From JACXVD01 sp020446665 (lineage in GTDB: Bacteria; Pseudomonadota; Alphaproteobacteria; Sphingomonadales; Sphingomonadaceae), in NCBI GenBank assembly GCA_041396905.1, contig JAWKXQ010000006.1, positions 1 to 64,000 on the forward strand: 64,000 nt of DNA. Direction: 5' to 3'. The notes below the pieces were generated by a model. It saw only the letters and a program-made list of their open reading frames with translations, was not told the DNA's origin and ran no database searches. Below, piece after piece: positions 1 through 9,076 of the stretch; position 1 is the first letter of the stretch, and each line of letters begins with the position of its first letter. The position numbers were made by a program, and so were the translations under genes.

Positions 1-318
1 TGTGGGCAATTCACATTCAGGGGTTTCAACCTTGAAGCGTTCACGCGGGTCACGGTCATTAGCCAAATCAGAACGGGAAAGTTCTGCAACGCCGCGTGCA
101 TCTGCCAAAGAGCGCGCCGGGTAAGCACCAAGCCCGATTTCAACGGGTTTGCCAACTTCGCCAGCTCTTGCCCAAGTAGCCTTTTGCGGAACCTTAAACC
201 GAAAAACCCAAGAACGGCTTTTGCCTCTTACCCGGAAATATAGGTTTCCACCGTCAGCATAGGTGCCATCTGAAAACGCCTTTAATTGCGTTGCTGATAG
301 CTTGTTGATGCCAGCCAT
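1..318 (-). CDS. Tyrosine recombinase/integrase, P4 type, N-terminal fragment
   Basis: The minus strand reads from an ATG at 318 to the window edge without a stop, giving 106 residues. The sequence starts MAGINKLSATQLKAFSDG and contains DGGNLYFRVRGKSRSWVFRF followed by IGLGAYPARSLADAR. This is the pattern of the DUF4102 arm-binding domain that opens P4-type phage and island integrases. A purine-rich AAGG lies about 7 bases before the start. The catalytic domain lies outside the window. The gene sits just past the 3' end of tRNA-Ser, the usual arrangement for elements that insert into tRNA genes. Family assignment is good; whether the full gene is intact cannot be seen. Confidence 0.85.
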   Translation of the reverse strand, partial: MAGINKLSATQLKAFSDGTYADGGNLYFRVRGKSRSWVFRFKVPQKATWARAGEVGKPVEIGLGAYPARSLADARGVAELSRSDLANDRDPRERFKVETPECELPT

Positions 319-479
319 AACGCCACCTTTCACGCCAACATCGCCGGTCTTACCCCTTGCCTTACCCTAAAGGCCGTAAGATAGCGAAAAACTGCGAAAA
401 ATGGTGAACCCCAGCGAAGCCAAAAAGTCAAGGAATTTAGCCATAAATGGCCGATTTTTGGCCGTTTTGCGTGGTTTGT

Positions 480-569
480 TGGCGGACAGGGTGGGATTCG
501 AACCCACGAAGGGCTTGCACCCTTGCCGGTTTTCAAGACCGGTGCATTCAACCGCTCTGCCACCTGTCC
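480..569 (-). tRNA. tRNA-Ser(UGA)
   Basis: The minus strand folds as a class II tRNA. The acceptor stem is GGACAGG with CCTGTCC, followed by a G discriminator and an encoded CCA at 482-480. The anticodon stem CCGGT/ACCGG encloses a loop with TGA. A long variable arm and a GGTTCGAATCC T-arm are present. The 3' end faces the integrase fragment, so this tRNA is the likely attachment site of the element at the left edge. The downstream copy of the attachment core, if any, is outside the window. Confidence 0.95.
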
Positions 570-694
570 GCTCGCGGCGGTCGCTAGCCGGAAGTTCCGC
601 AGATGTCACGCCTTGCGGTGATGCGAGGGGAAAATTCGTTCGATGGGTAGGGAAGGGGATTCAAAAGTGCCTGCGCCTGTGCGACACAGGGGGC

Positions 695-1717
695 ATGAAA
701 ATTCTTCCCTTCCTCTTCGCCGCTGCCATTTCTCTTGCCTTGTCAGCCCCGGCGACACCGCTTGCCGCGCAGGACATGCCGTTTGATGCCTATGTTCAAT
801 TGCTGGCGGCAAGGGCGCGCGCGGAGGGCGTGAGCGAACCGACGATTGAGCGGATGACGGCTGGCCTGACACCCAATCCGCGCGTGATCCAGCTTGACCA
901 GAGCCAGCCGGGGACACCCACCCGCACCGGCTATCCGGCGCTCCAGCCCTATCTCAATACCCATGTGAACCCCACACGCATCCAGCGCGGCCGCAACATG
1001 TTTTCGGCCACACAGAGCATGCATGCCCGGATTGAGCGGGAATATGGCGTACCCGTGGAAATCATCATGGCAATCTGGGGGCATGAGACCAATTACGGCA
1101 GCTATACCGGTAATTTCGACCTGTCCCGCTCACTCGCCACGCTGGCCTGGGAAGGGCGGCGACGGGAGCTGTTTGCCAGTGAATTCGTGGCTCTGCTGAA
1201 GGTTGCGGACAAGGGTTATTCGCGCAGCAAGCTGCAGGGCAGCTGGGCCGGGGCCTTTGGCAATCCGCAATTTCTGCCCAGCGTCTATCTGCGTCTGGCC
1301 AAGGATGGAGACGGGGATGGCTATGCCGATATATTCAACAGCCGTGCCGATACGCTGGCATCCATCGCCAATTATTTCCGCGATGCGGGCTGGCGCACGG
1401 GTGAACCATGGGGCGTGCGCGCCTCTATCCCTGCCGGATTCGACTGGGATGCGGTAAAAACCGATCTTGATGCGCCTGTTTGTCCGCGTGTGCATGAACG
1501 GCACAGCCAATGGAAAACCGTGGCAGAATGGCGGAATTTGGGGGTTCAGCCGCAGGCATACCTGGCCGACGATACGATGGTTTCGCTGTTCCAGCCCGAT
1601 GGGCCGGGAACAAGAAGCTGGATGTTAACCACAAATTATCGGGTTATCCTCGAATATAACTGCTCCAACTACTACGCGATGAGTGTGGGGTTACTTGCAG
1701 ATGAGATTGCCCAGTAA
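695..1717 (+). CDS. Lytic murein transglycosylase, MltB-like
   Basis: This 340-residue protein has a signal peptide (about residues 1-26, cleavage near AAAQD-type sequence) and the SLT_2 fold of MltB enzymes. These cleave the MurNAc-GlcNAc bond of peptidoglycan to give 1,6-anhydroMurNAc ends in the periplasm. The catalytic glutamate is probably E131 in GHETNYG, and GNPQFLPSVYL matches the family active-site region. I chose ATG 695 because it begins the signal peptide and follows an AGGGGG ribosome-binding stretch; the longer reading frame upstream crosses the tRNA. The next gene overlaps its end by 17 bases, so the two are probably cotranscribed. The exact Mlt subclass is not certain. Confidence 0.88.
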   Translation: MKILPFLFAAAISLALSAPATPLAAQDMPFDAYVQLLAARARAEGVSEPTIERMTAGLTPNPRVIQLDQSQPGTPTRTGYPALQPYLNTHVNPTRIQRGRNMFSATQSMHARIEREYGVPVEIIMAIWGHETNYGSYTGNFDLSRSLATLAWEGRRRELFASEFVALLKVADKGYSRSKLQGSWAGAFGNPQFLPSVYLRLAKDGDGDGYADIFNSRADTLASIANYFRDAGWRTGEPWGVRASIPAGFDWDAVKTDLDAPVCPRVHERHSQWKTVAEWRNLGVQPQAYLADDTMVSLFQPDGPGTRSWMLTTNYRVILEYNCSNYYAMSVGLLADEIAQ

Positions 1718-2876
1718 TGTCCGTTTCCGTGCCCTTGGGCTCGGCCTGATTCCATTCCTTGCCGCTTGCGGCGTGGTCGGCGGCGGTGGTGACCGCCCGC
1801 AAGCTGTTGCCGGGGTTGACCCTGCGCTGGCTGCGAGTGCCGACCGGCGCGGGCCTGAGGCTGATTTCCCCATGGTGCTGGGCGATCCCTTCACCGTGGA
1901 CGGCCAGCTTTACACGCCCACCGATACATTCAGCTATGACAGTGTCGGCTATGCCACCATGGACCGCGAAGGCGGGCAGGGTGTGAGCGTGGCGCACAAG
2001 ACCTTGCCGCTGCCGAGCTATGTCGAGATTACCGAGCTTGGTACTGGGCGGACGATTCTGGCCCGCGTGGAACGGCGCGGCCCGATGACGTCGGCGCGCG
2101 AAGTGGCTCTGTCACCCGGTGCCGCTGCTCAGCTTGGCATTTCGGATGGAACCCCTGTGCGGGTTCGCCGCGTCAATCCGCCGGAAATGGAGCGGGCTGA
2201 ACTGCGCGCTGGCAAACCGGCTCCTGCGCGGATGGATACGCCCAAAACCTTGCTGAGTGTATTGACGCGCAAATTGCCCGCTGCCGGATCGGCATCCTTG
2301 CGCAGCGCATCGGCTGATGCCGCGCGGGTGCAGGCAGAAGGTGGCAGTGAACTGCCCGCCTTGGCTCCGCGTCAGGCTTCGACTGCTTCGGCTGCTCCGG
2401 CAGCGCGCGAGGCAAGTTTTGAACAAGCCTTCAGTCGCCCGATGCCTGCCGCATCGCCGGCTCCGGCTGCGCCTGTACGCACCGCCAGCAGCAGTGCAGC
2501 GCCAGCGGCGAACAGCAAATATGCCCTGCCGCCGCTGACCAGCGTCCCGCGCTCTGTCGCATCCCCGGCCACACGCCCGATCCGGGTGAGCGCCGGTCTG
2601 CCGCCAGCAGTGCGCACCGCGCCTGTGGCTGCGCCCGTTCAGGCCAGCTCGCCGGGTCCGCAAGGGGATGACGGCTTTGTCGTCCAGGCCGCGGCTTTCT
2701 CCAGCAAGGCTAATGCAGACCGCGCCGCCAGCAAGATCGGCGGCTTTGTCCAGCAGAGCGGCAAATATTACCGTGTGCGCACCGGCCCCTACACAAGCCG
2801 TGGACAGGCCGAGGCAGCGCTCGCCAAGGTGCGGGCAGCCGGTTATAGCGACGCACGCGTATTTACCGATGGCTGA
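1701..2876 (+). CDS. RlpA-like DPBB and SPOR domain lipoprotein
   Basis: The 391-residue product has a lipoprotein signal with a lipobox ending at C23 (FLAAC). A double-psi beta-barrel domain at roughly residues 70-155 includes AHKTLPLPSYVEIT and VERRGPM. After a long Ala/Pro-rich linker comes a C-terminal SPOR domain (about 320-390) that binds denuded glycan at the division septum. RlpA proteins are septal lytic transglycosylases. Here the stretch just before AHKTLPLP is shorter than in classical RlpA, and I cannot place the usual catalytic Glu-Asp pair, so enzymatic activity is uncertain. It lies between a transglycosylase and a carboxypeptidase, which fits cell-wall remodelling. Confidence 0.8.
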   Translation: MRLPSNVRFRALGLGLIPFLAACGVVGGGGDRPQAVAGVDPALAASADRRGPEADFPMVLGDPFTVDGQLYTPTDTFSYDSVGYATMDREGGQGVSVAHKTLPLPSYVEITELGTGRTILARVERRGPMTSAREVALSPGAAAQLGISDGTPVRVRRVNPPEMERAELRAGKPAPARMDTPKTLLSVLTRKLPAAGSASLRSASADAARVQAEGGSELPALAPRQASTASAAPAAREASFEQAFSRPMPAASPAPAAPVRTASSSAAPAANSKYALPPLTSVPRSVASPATRPIRVSAGLPPAVRTAPVAAPVQASSPGPQGDDGFVVQAAAFSSKANADRAASKIGGFVQQSGKYYRVRTGPYTSRGQAEAALAKVRAAGYSDARVFTDG

Positions 2877-2908
2877 TCCTCCGGCTCCTGCCGGGTAGCG
2901 GGAGCTGG

Positions 2909-4078
2909 ATGACACACTGGGTTCGTATCTGTTTCGCATTACTGGCGCTGGCCTTCGCGCCGCGCCTTGAGGCACGCCCGCTGCAGGCCCCGACTCAGCA
3001 ATGGTCGGTTGCGCCGGTTGCCGATGCTCCGATTGCCTTGCTGGTGGAGGTTCCCTCTGGCCAGGTGCTCTATGCACGTGAGCCGGACCGGCGGTTTATT
3101 CCGGCATCGGTGACCAAGGTCATGACGGCCTATACCGTCTTTGAACAGATCAAGGCAGGCAAGCTTTCCACCTCCACCGAATTCTTGGTGCCAGATGCGG
3201 TTGCGCAGGAATGGTCGGGCAAGGGATCGACTATGTTCCTTGTCGCCGGGGACAAATTGCCACTGGAGACCCTGCTGCGCGGAATCACCACCATATCCGC
3301 CAATGATGCCTCGATCGTGGTGGCAGAGGGGGCAGGGGGCTCCGTCCTGCAATGGACCGCGCTGATGAACCGCCAGGCCCGCGCGCTGGGCATGGCAGAC
3401 AGCCATTTCGGCACGCCCAATGGCTGGCCCGATGGCGGCGCGACCTTCACCACCGCAGCGGATCTGGTCAAACTGGCCACTGCGCTCACCACGCGGCACC
3501 CGGCCTTGTACCGGAGCTATTTCGGGCAGTTCGATTTTGGCTACCGCGGGGTCGGCATGCGCAACCACGATCCCTTGATCGGAGTGGTCAAAGGCGCTGA
3601 CGGGATCAAGACCGGCTTCACCAATCAGGCAGGCCATAATTTCCTCGGCTCAGCAGAGCGAAACGGGCGGCGTCTGGTCATGGTCGTGGCCGGAATCGAC
3701 AGCGAGGAAAGCAGGGCGCGGATTTCGAGAGAGCTTGTCGAATGGGGATTCGACATGTTCGAACGCAAGGAAATCTATGCAGCCGGTGAACAGATTGGCT
3801 TTGCGCAGGTGCAGGATGGCACGTCAGCCGCTGTAGCGCTGAGCAGTACAAGCCCGGTCAATGTCGCGCTACCCCGCGCAAAGGCAGGGGTTAGGCTGGC
3901 CATTACCTATGATGGCCCCTTGCGCGCGCCCGTCCGCAAGGGGGAACAGGTGGCAATGCTGGAGGTCACTATCGACGGCATGCCCCCTTACACAGTACCA
4001 CTCATCGCATCCGACACTGTAGAAAAAGCGTCGATTTTTTCCAGAATCGCCAATGGAATCAGAGGGTGGCTGGCATGA
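2909..4078 (+). CDS. D-alanyl-D-alanine carboxypeptidase (S11 family)
   Basis: This 389-residue exported enzyme is a low-molecular-weight penicillin-binding protein that trims the terminal D-Ala from peptidoglycan stem peptides. The three signature motifs are visible: SVTK at S67-K70, SAN at 130-132 and KTG at 232-234. An N-terminal signal peptide is present. A C-terminal beta domain (about 290-370) is followed by a hydrophobic/basic tail typical of membrane association in the DacA/DacC group. Its stop overlaps the tmk start as ATGA. Which E. coli paralogue it matches best cannot be decided by eye. Confidence 0.93.
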   Translation: MTHWVRICFALLALAFAPRLEARPLQAPTQQWSVAPVADAPIALLVEVPSGQVLYAREPDRRFIPASVTKVMTAYTVFEQIKAGKLSTSTEFLVPDAVAQEWSGKGSTMFLVAGDKLPLETLLRGITTISANDASIVVAEGAGGSVLQWTALMNRQARALGMADSHFGTPNGWPDGGATFTTAADLVKLATALTTRHPALYRSYFGQFDFGYRGVGMRNHDPLIGVVKGADGIKTGFTNQAGHNFLGSAERNGRRLVMVVAGIDSEESRARISRELVEWGFDMFERKEIYAAGEQIGFAQVQDGTSAAVALSSTSPVNVALPRAKAGVRLAITYDGPLRAPVRKGEQVAMLEVTIDGMPPYTVPLIASDTVEKASIFSRIANGIRGWLA

Positions 4079-4713
4079 TCCGCGGCAAATTCATCGCGCT
4101 GGAAGGCGGGGAGGGGACCGGAAAATCGACCCAGTCCCGACTGCTTGCCGCCGCCCTCAAGGAACGCGGAATTGATGTTGTGGTTACCCGTGAACCCGGC
4201 GGAACGCCGGGCGCGGAGGCGATCCGGAACCTGTTGCTGGCCCCTCCCGGCGCAGGCTGGGGCCCGCGCGCAGAAGCCCTGCTCTTTGCCGCTGCACGCT
4301 CGGATCATGTTGAAAAGATTATCCTTCCTGCGCTGGAAGCAGGCAAATGGGTGATCTGCGACCGCTTCCTCGACAGCAGCCGCGCCTATCAGGGCGGGGC
4401 AGGGGGCGTGGGCGATGAGGCGGTGCTCACTTTGCATGGCATAGGAAGCAAGGGCTTGCGCCCTGACCTTACACTGCTGGTGCAGGTTCCCGCGGCAAAG
4501 GTGGCAGCGCGCCTCGCTGAGCGGGACGGAGACATCTCCGACGCAATCGGCGGCAGGGATGCGAGCTATCACGCTGAAGTCGCAGCAAGTTTCGCCCGCT
4601 TTGCCGAGCAGGAGCCAGACCATTTCGCGGTGATTGATGGCGATTCTGGTCCAGAAGAAGTGCACCAGCACATCATGACTGCACTACGCCCCTTGCTGGA
4701 TGGAGAGCCATGA
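4075..4713 (+). CDS. tmk: Thymidylate kinase
   Basis: The 212-residue protein phosphorylates dTMP to dTDP for DNA synthesis. It has a P-loop GGEGTGKST near the N-terminus, the substrate motif TREPGGTPGAE, and a CDRFLDSSRAYQG segment with the DR(F/Y) signature. The start at 4075 gives MIRGKFIALEGG and overlaps the previous stop as ATGA; an in-frame start three codons upstream is possible. It is followed by holB with another ATGA overlap, the tmk-holB pairing found in many bacteria. Confidence 0.95.
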   Translation: MIRGKFIALEGGEGTGKSTQSRLLAAALKERGIDVVVTREPGGTPGAEAIRNLLLAPPGAGWGPRAEALLFAAARSDHVEKIILPALEAGKWVICDRFLDSSRAYQGGAGGVGDEAVLTLHGIGSKGLRPDLTLLVQVPAAKVAARLAERDGDISDAIGGRDASYHAEVAASFARFAEQEPDHFAVIDGDSGPEEVHQHIMTALRPLLDGEP

Positions 4714-5672
4714 ACCTGCTCGGCCATGACGCTGCCTGGCACGAATGGCGCGACGCGATGGGCGGTGCCCGCATGCATCACGGCTGGATCCTCGCCGGGC
4801 GGCGCGGGCTGGGCAAGATGCACTTCGCCATGGCCGCCGCGCGGGAACTGGTGGCAGAGCCCGGCATCCCGCAGCCAGAGGGCGACCATCCCGACATTAT
4901 CGTGCTGTCCCATCTCCCCAAGGATGAGAAGGAAGAGAAGAAGCGCGAAAAAGGCGAAGCTTACGAGACAAAGCGCAATATTGCGGTGGGCCAGATCCGG
5001 GCGGTGCAACAGCGGCTTACCACCCGGCCCACATTGGGCAGCCGCCGTACGATTATCATCGACCCTGCTGATGACCTTGAAAAAAGCGCCGCCAATGCGC
5101 TGCTTAAAAGCCTGGAGGAGCCGCCGCAGGGCACGTTCTTCCTGTTGGTCACTCACCGTCCGGCCCGGCTGCTACCCACCATCCGCTCCCGCTGCCGCAT
5201 ATTGCGCTTCCCTTCGCTGGAAGATGACAAGATTGCCCGTTTTCTGGCTGAAATGGCGCCGCAAGCAGATGCAGCTGCCCGGGCCGCAGCGGTTGCAGCG
5301 GCGGCTGGTTCACCCGGTGTAGCGCTGGAATTCATCGAACACGATCTGGGCAAGCTCGACACGCTGATGCGGCAAATCGCTGATCGGGGGGACCCGGACT
5401 TCGCCTTGCGCGGGCAGCTTTCCGCCGCAATCGGGGCGCGCCCTTCGCGTGAGCGCATACAGGCCGCGCTTGACCTTGCCCGCGCAGTCATGGCCGGCCG
5501 CATGGAAGACACGCCGCGCCATGCCATCATGGCGCTGACCGATGCGCATACGGACCTGGTCCGCCTCGCCGCGCAGGTGCCGACCTATAATTTCGACCCC
5601 GGCCTGCTGGCGATGGAAATCGGCACCTTGCTTGCCAATGCGGCTGGCACTAGGGACCCGGCCCATGGCTGA
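4710..5672 (+). CDS. holB: DNA polymerase III subunit delta'
   Basis: The 320-residue protein is the delta' subunit of the clamp loader, an AAA+ protein that helps load the beta clamp. The family SRC motif is present in LLPTIRSRCRILRFPSL, and the NALLKSLEEPP segment is typical of DnaX/HolB proteins. The nucleotide-binding loop reads GRRGLGKMHF, in keeping with a subunit that contributes the arginine finger rather than hydrolysing ATP. It overlaps tmk by 4 bases and metG by 8 bases. Confidence 0.92.
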   Translation: MNLLGHDAAWHEWRDAMGGARMHHGWILAGRRGLGKMHFAMAAARELVAEPGIPQPEGDHPDIIVLSHLPKDEKEEKKREKGEAYETKRNIAVGQIRAVQQRLTTRPTLGSRRTIIIDPADDLEKSAANALLKSLEEPPQGTFFLLVTHRPARLLPTIRSRCRILRFPSLEDDKIARFLAEMAPQADAAARAAAVAAAAGSPGVALEFIEHDLGKLDTLMRQIADRGDPDFALRGQLSAAIGARPSRERIQAALDLARAVMAGRMEDTPRHAIMALTDAHTDLVRLAAQVPTYNFDPGLLAMEIGTLLANAAGTRDPAHG

Positions 5673-7224
5673 ACCCTTCTACATTACCACCGCAATCTCC
5701 TATCCCAATGGCCGCCCGCATATCGGGCATGCCTATGAAGCGATTGCCGCTGACGTGATCGCCCGTTTCCAGCGCGCGCGCGGGCGCGATGTACGCTTCC
5801 AGACGGGGACTGACGAACATGGGCTGAAGATGGCGCAAAAGGCGCGCGAACTGGGCAAGACCCCGCGCGAGCTGGCGGATGAAATGTCCGGCTATTTTCA
5901 GGAAATGTGCGCCGGGCTGAACATCTCGCATGATCGCTTCATCCGCACGGTCGAAGACGAACACCACCGCGCCAGCCAGGCCATCTGGCAGGCGATGGAG
6001 GCCAAGGGCGACCTCTATCTCGACCGTTATGAAGGCTGGTACTCCGTCCGTGACGAAGCCTATTACGACGAGAGCGAACTGGTCGAAGGGGAAGGGGGGG
6101 AAAAGTTCTCCCCCCAAGGTACGCCGGTCGAATGGACCGTGGAAGAAAGCTGGTTCTTCCGCCTCTCGGCCTATCAGGACAAGCTGCTTGAGCTGCTCAA
6201 ATCACCCGGTTTTCTGGAGCCGGAAAGCCGCCGGAACGAGATGATTGCCTTTGTCTCGGGCGGCCTGCGCGATCTCTCGATCAGCCGCACCAGCTTTGAC
6301 TGGGGGGTCAAGGTTCCGGGCAGCGAAAATCACGTCATGTATGTGTGGATCGATGCGCTGACCAATTATATCACCGGGCTTGGTTATCCCGATGATACAG
6401 AGCTTTATCGCAAATACTGGCCTGCCAATCTGCATCTGATCGGCAAGGATATCGTCCGCTTCCACACGATCTACTGGCCTGCCTTCCTGATGAGCGCGGA
6501 TGTGCCCGTGCCGCAGAAAGTTTTCGGGCATGGTTTCCTGCTCAATCGCGGGCAGAAGGAATCGAAATCGCTCGGCAATGTGACCGATCCGATGGCTCTG
6601 GCCGAGCAATTCGGGGTCGATGTGCTGCGCTATTTCCTGCTGCGCGAAGTGACCTTCGGGCAGGATGGCAGCTATTCGCCAGAGGCAATCGTGACGAAGA
6701 GCAACGCCGAACTGGCCAACAGCTTCGGCAATCTGGCACAGCGCACATTGTCCATGATTTTCAAGAATATGGACGGCGCGCTGAAGGGGGATTGTGCCAC
6801 TGATCCGGCCGATGAAGCATTGACGGCACAGGTCAATGAAGCCGTGACGACATTGCAGGACCGGTTCGAAGCGCTCGATTTCAGTGCCGGGCTGGAAGCA
6901 TGGATGCGGGCCGTCTTTGCCTGCAATCAGTATGTCGATGAACAGGCCCCCTGGGCGCTGCGCAAGAGCGATCCGGCACGAATGGATGCCGTGCTGATGA
7001 CGCTTTTCCGGCAGGTAAGGGCGCTGGCCATTGCCGTTTTGCCGGTGGTGCCGACAGCGGCGGCAAATCTGCTCGAGCAGATGGGCATTCCGGCGGACGA
7101 ACGCGATTATGCGGCGCTGGACGATGGGGATTGGTTCACCCGACTTTGCGCCACCGGCTTTGTGGTCAGCAAACCGGAAGGCGTGTTCCCCCGCCTCGAA
7201 CTGCCGGAGGGCGAGGGCGCCTGA
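5665..7224 (+). CDS. metG: Methionyl-tRNA synthetase
   Basis: This 519-residue class I aminoacyl-tRNA synthetase charges tRNA-Met. HIGH is present exactly at residues 19-22, and the KMSKS loop appears as KESKS at 298-302. The zinc-knuckle cysteine pairs of E. coli MetG are absent, and there is no C-terminal tRNA-binding extension, so it belongs to the short zinc-free class common in alphaproteobacteria. ATG 5665 gives MAEPFYITTAISYPNG and overlaps the end of holB; the 41 codons upstream in this frame are shadow of holB. Confidence 0.96.
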   Translation: MAEPFYITTAISYPNGRPHIGHAYEAIAADVIARFQRARGRDVRFQTGTDEHGLKMAQKARELGKTPRELADEMSGYFQEMCAGLNISHDRFIRTVEDEHHRASQAIWQAMEAKGDLYLDRYEGWYSVRDEAYYDESELVEGEGGEKFSPQGTPVEWTVEESWFFRLSAYQDKLLELLKSPGFLEPESRRNEMIAFVSGGLRDLSISRTSFDWGVKVPGSENHVMYVWIDALTNYITGLGYPDDTELYRKYWPANLHLIGKDIVRFHTIYWPAFLMSADVPVPQKVFGHGFLLNRGQKESKSLGNVTDPMALAEQFGVDVLRYFLLREVTFGQDGSYSPEAIVTKSNAELANSFGNLAQRTLSMIFKNMDGALKGDCATDPADEALTAQVNEAVTTLQDRFEALDFSAGLEAWMRAVFACNQYVDEQAPWALRKSDPARMDAVLMTLFRQVRALAIAVLPVVPTAAANLLEQMGIPADERDYAALDDGDWFTRLCATGFVVSKPEGVFPRLELPEGEGA

Positions 7225-8000
7225 TGCTGATCGACAGCCATTGCCATCTGGAATATAAGGGGCTGGTTGAAGACCGGGCAGGGGTGCTTTCCCGCGCGCG
7301 GGAAGCCGGGATTGATGCCTTCCTCAACATCTCCACCCGCAAAAGCGAATGGGACAATGTCATCGGCACTGCCGAGCGTGAACCCGATGTCTGGGCCAGC
7401 GTCGGCATTCATCCGCATGAGGCCGATGCCCATGCTGATCTGGATGCGCAGGCCCTGCGTGATGTCACTGAAAATCCTCGCGTTATCGCCATTGGTGAGA
7501 CTGGCCTCGATTACTATTACGACAAATCGGACCGCGCCGTGCAGCGTGATCTGTTCCTCACCCATATTGCCGTTTCTCGCGACACCGGCCTGCCGACCAT
7601 CATCCACACCCGCGATGCGGAAGAGGACACGCTGGAGATTTTGCGCGACGAAATGGGGAAGGGCGCCTTCCCTGCCCTGATCCATTGTTTCACAGCCTCG
7701 GCCGATTTCGCCAATGCTGTGCTGGAACTGGGCCTGACAATCTCGCTATCGGGTATCGTCACATTCAAGAATGCCAGGGAACTGCAAGACATCGCACGGG
7801 AAATTCCGGCAGACCGCTTGCTGGTGGAAACCGATGCGCCATTCCTGGCGCCGGTGCCACATCGGGGCAAGACTTGCGAACCGGCCTTTACCCGCAACAC
7901 CGCCGAATTTGTGGCGGAATTGCGCGGGGAAAGTTTCGAGCAACTGGCTCAGCAGACTTCGCACAATTTCTACCAGCTGTTCAGGAAGGCATCGGCGTGA
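7224..8000 (+). CDS. tatD: TatD family metal-dependent DNase/hydrolase
   Basis: The 258-residue product begins MLIDSHCHLEYKG, with the HxH metal-binding motif of TatD TIM-barrel hydrolases. It contains GIHPHEAD, GETGLDYYY, IHTRDAEEDT and ETDAPFLAPVPHRGK, all family signatures. TatD proteins are 3'-5' exonucleases acting on DNA or RNA, with roles in repair and RNA turnover. It is placed directly after metG (TGATG overlap), a common bacterial arrangement, and its stop overlaps the next start. The YcfH/TatD subgroup is likely. Confidence 0.93.
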   Translation: MLIDSHCHLEYKGLVEDRAGVLSRAREAGIDAFLNISTRKSEWDNVIGTAEREPDVWASVGIHPHEADAHADLDAQALRDVTENPRVIAIGETGLDYYYDKSDRAVQRDLFLTHIAVSRDTGLPTIIHTRDAEEDTLEILRDEMGKGAFPALIHCFTASADFANAVLELGLTISLSGIVTFKNARELQDIAREIPADRLLVETDAPFLAPVPHRGKTCEPAFTRNTAEFVAELRGESFEQLAQQTSHNFYQLFRKASA

Positions 8001-8764
8001 AGCTGATCATGCTTGGATCGGGCACCTCGACCGGGGTGCCACGGGTCGGGAATGATTGGGGCGCCTGCGATCCAGACGAGCCACGCAACCGCCGCAGCCG
8101 TGTTTCCATCATGGTGGAAAGCAAAGCCGGCCAAAGACTTCTGGTCGATACTTCAACCGATCTTCGCCATCAGATGCTGGCCAATAATATCGACCGGATC
8201 GATGCGGTTTTCTGGACACATGACCATGCGGATCACTGCCACGGCATCGATGATCTGCGGGTGCTGCGCTATGGCCGCGCCGGCCCGATCCCGGGCTATG
8301 CAGCCGGTGAAACCGTGCGCCGCCTGCGTCAGCGTTTCGATTACGTCTTTGCCGGCCAGCACGGCTATCCCACCATTGTCAGCCTCGACACGCTGGACCG
8401 GATGCGCATGTGCTGCGGCTTTGGCGTGGAATGGTGCCAGATGCCGCATGGCCCGGCGCAGAGCACAGCCTATCGGTTCGATTGTGACGGAAAATCGATA
8501 GCTTACGCGACAGACTTCAGCGAAATCACGCGCGACATGGTCGAACTGCTGGAGGATGTCGATCTGCTCGTCGTCGATTGCCTGCGCCGCGATCCGCATC
8601 CGACCCATGCACATCTGGCCATGGCGCTGGAGCTGACCGAGCGATGTGGCGCAAGGCAGACCGTGTTGACACATCTCGACAAGAGCATGGATTATGCGAC
8701 GCTCTGCGCAGAAGTGCCGACCAATGTGATCGTCGGCTATGACGGGCTGGAGCTCGAAGCATGA
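7997..8764 (+). CDS. MBL-fold metallo-hydrolase, PhnP-like
   Basis: The protein of 255 residues has the metallo-beta-lactamase signature THDHADHCHGIDDLR (HxHxDH) and a GSGTSTGVPRVG opening typical of the PhnP/RNase Z-like branch. Members hydrolyse cyclic phosphodiesters or related phosphoesters; the substrate here is unknown. The likely start is GTG 7997, which overlaps the tatD stop as GTGA; ATG 8009 is an alternative. Linkage to metG and tatD is conserved in many alphaproteobacteria, to my knowledge. Confidence 0.87.
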   Translation: MKLIMLGSGTSTGVPRVGNDWGACDPDEPRNRRSRVSIMVESKAGQRLLVDTSTDLRHQMLANNIDRIDAVFWTHDHADHCHGIDDLRVLRYGRAGPIPGYAAGETVRRLRQRFDYVFAGQHGYPTIVSLDTLDRMRMCCGFGVEWCQMPHGPAQSTAYRFDCDGKSIAYATDFSEITRDMVELLEDVDLLVVDCLRRDPHPTHAHLAMALELTERCGARQTVLTHLDKSMDYATLCAEVPTNVIVGYDGLELEA

Positions 8765-8934
8765 ATGAATTTGATGCCGTCCAGATCGTGGCATTGCTTG
8801 GCTGGCTGATCCTTGCTGGCGGCGCGCTGGCATCCTATCAGCTGAACTGGAAAAGCAGCGTCAAGATGGCGCTTGTCTGGGCAGCGATCTTTACCGCCGT
8901 GTTCCTCTTCTTCAGCCTGGTCAGCGGTGAGTGA
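8761..8934 (+). CDS. Small membrane protein of 57 residues
   Basis: A short reading frame starts MNEFDAVQIVALLGW and ends FFSLVSGE. It has two hydrophobic segments (about residues 7-26 and 35-54) separated by a polar NWKSS turn, so it is probably a two-pass inner-membrane protein. Its ATG overlaps the previous stop (ATGA), which strongly supports translation as the last gene of the operon. I do not recognise a family. Confidence 0.65.
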   Translation: MNEFDAVQIVALLGWLILAGGALASYQLNWKSSVKMALVWAAIFTAVFLFFSLVSGE

Positions 8935-9039
8935 TCTCTGCAATGGCGCAAAATCGGGTGATTTCGTCGAGAGGGGGCAAGAGGGCGGCTGAGAGGGGTA
9001 ATCCCTGAATTCAGCCATTCCTGCTTACTCTTATTTAAC

Positions 9040-9073
9040 ATAATATATATTATCATTCCAATATAATCGGAAT
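9040..9073 (+). promoter_or_regulatory. AT-rich promoter/operator region of mazG
   Basis: A very AT-rich patch contains a perfect 14-bp palindrome (9040-9053), an ATTCC-N9-GGAAT inverted repeat (9055-9059 and 9069-9073) and a perfect TATAAT at 9062-9067. The mazG ATG is at 9077, so a start seven bases after TATAAT would leave almost no leader. No ribosome-binding site is visible. A good minus-35 box is not evident. Promoter role is inferred. Confidence 0.5.
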
Positions 9074-9076
9074 ATC

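Noticed and set aside
401..694. N-terminal extension of the lytic transglycosylase frame
   Set aside because: The extension translates across tRNA-Ser; the signal peptide and ribosome-binding site support the start at 695.
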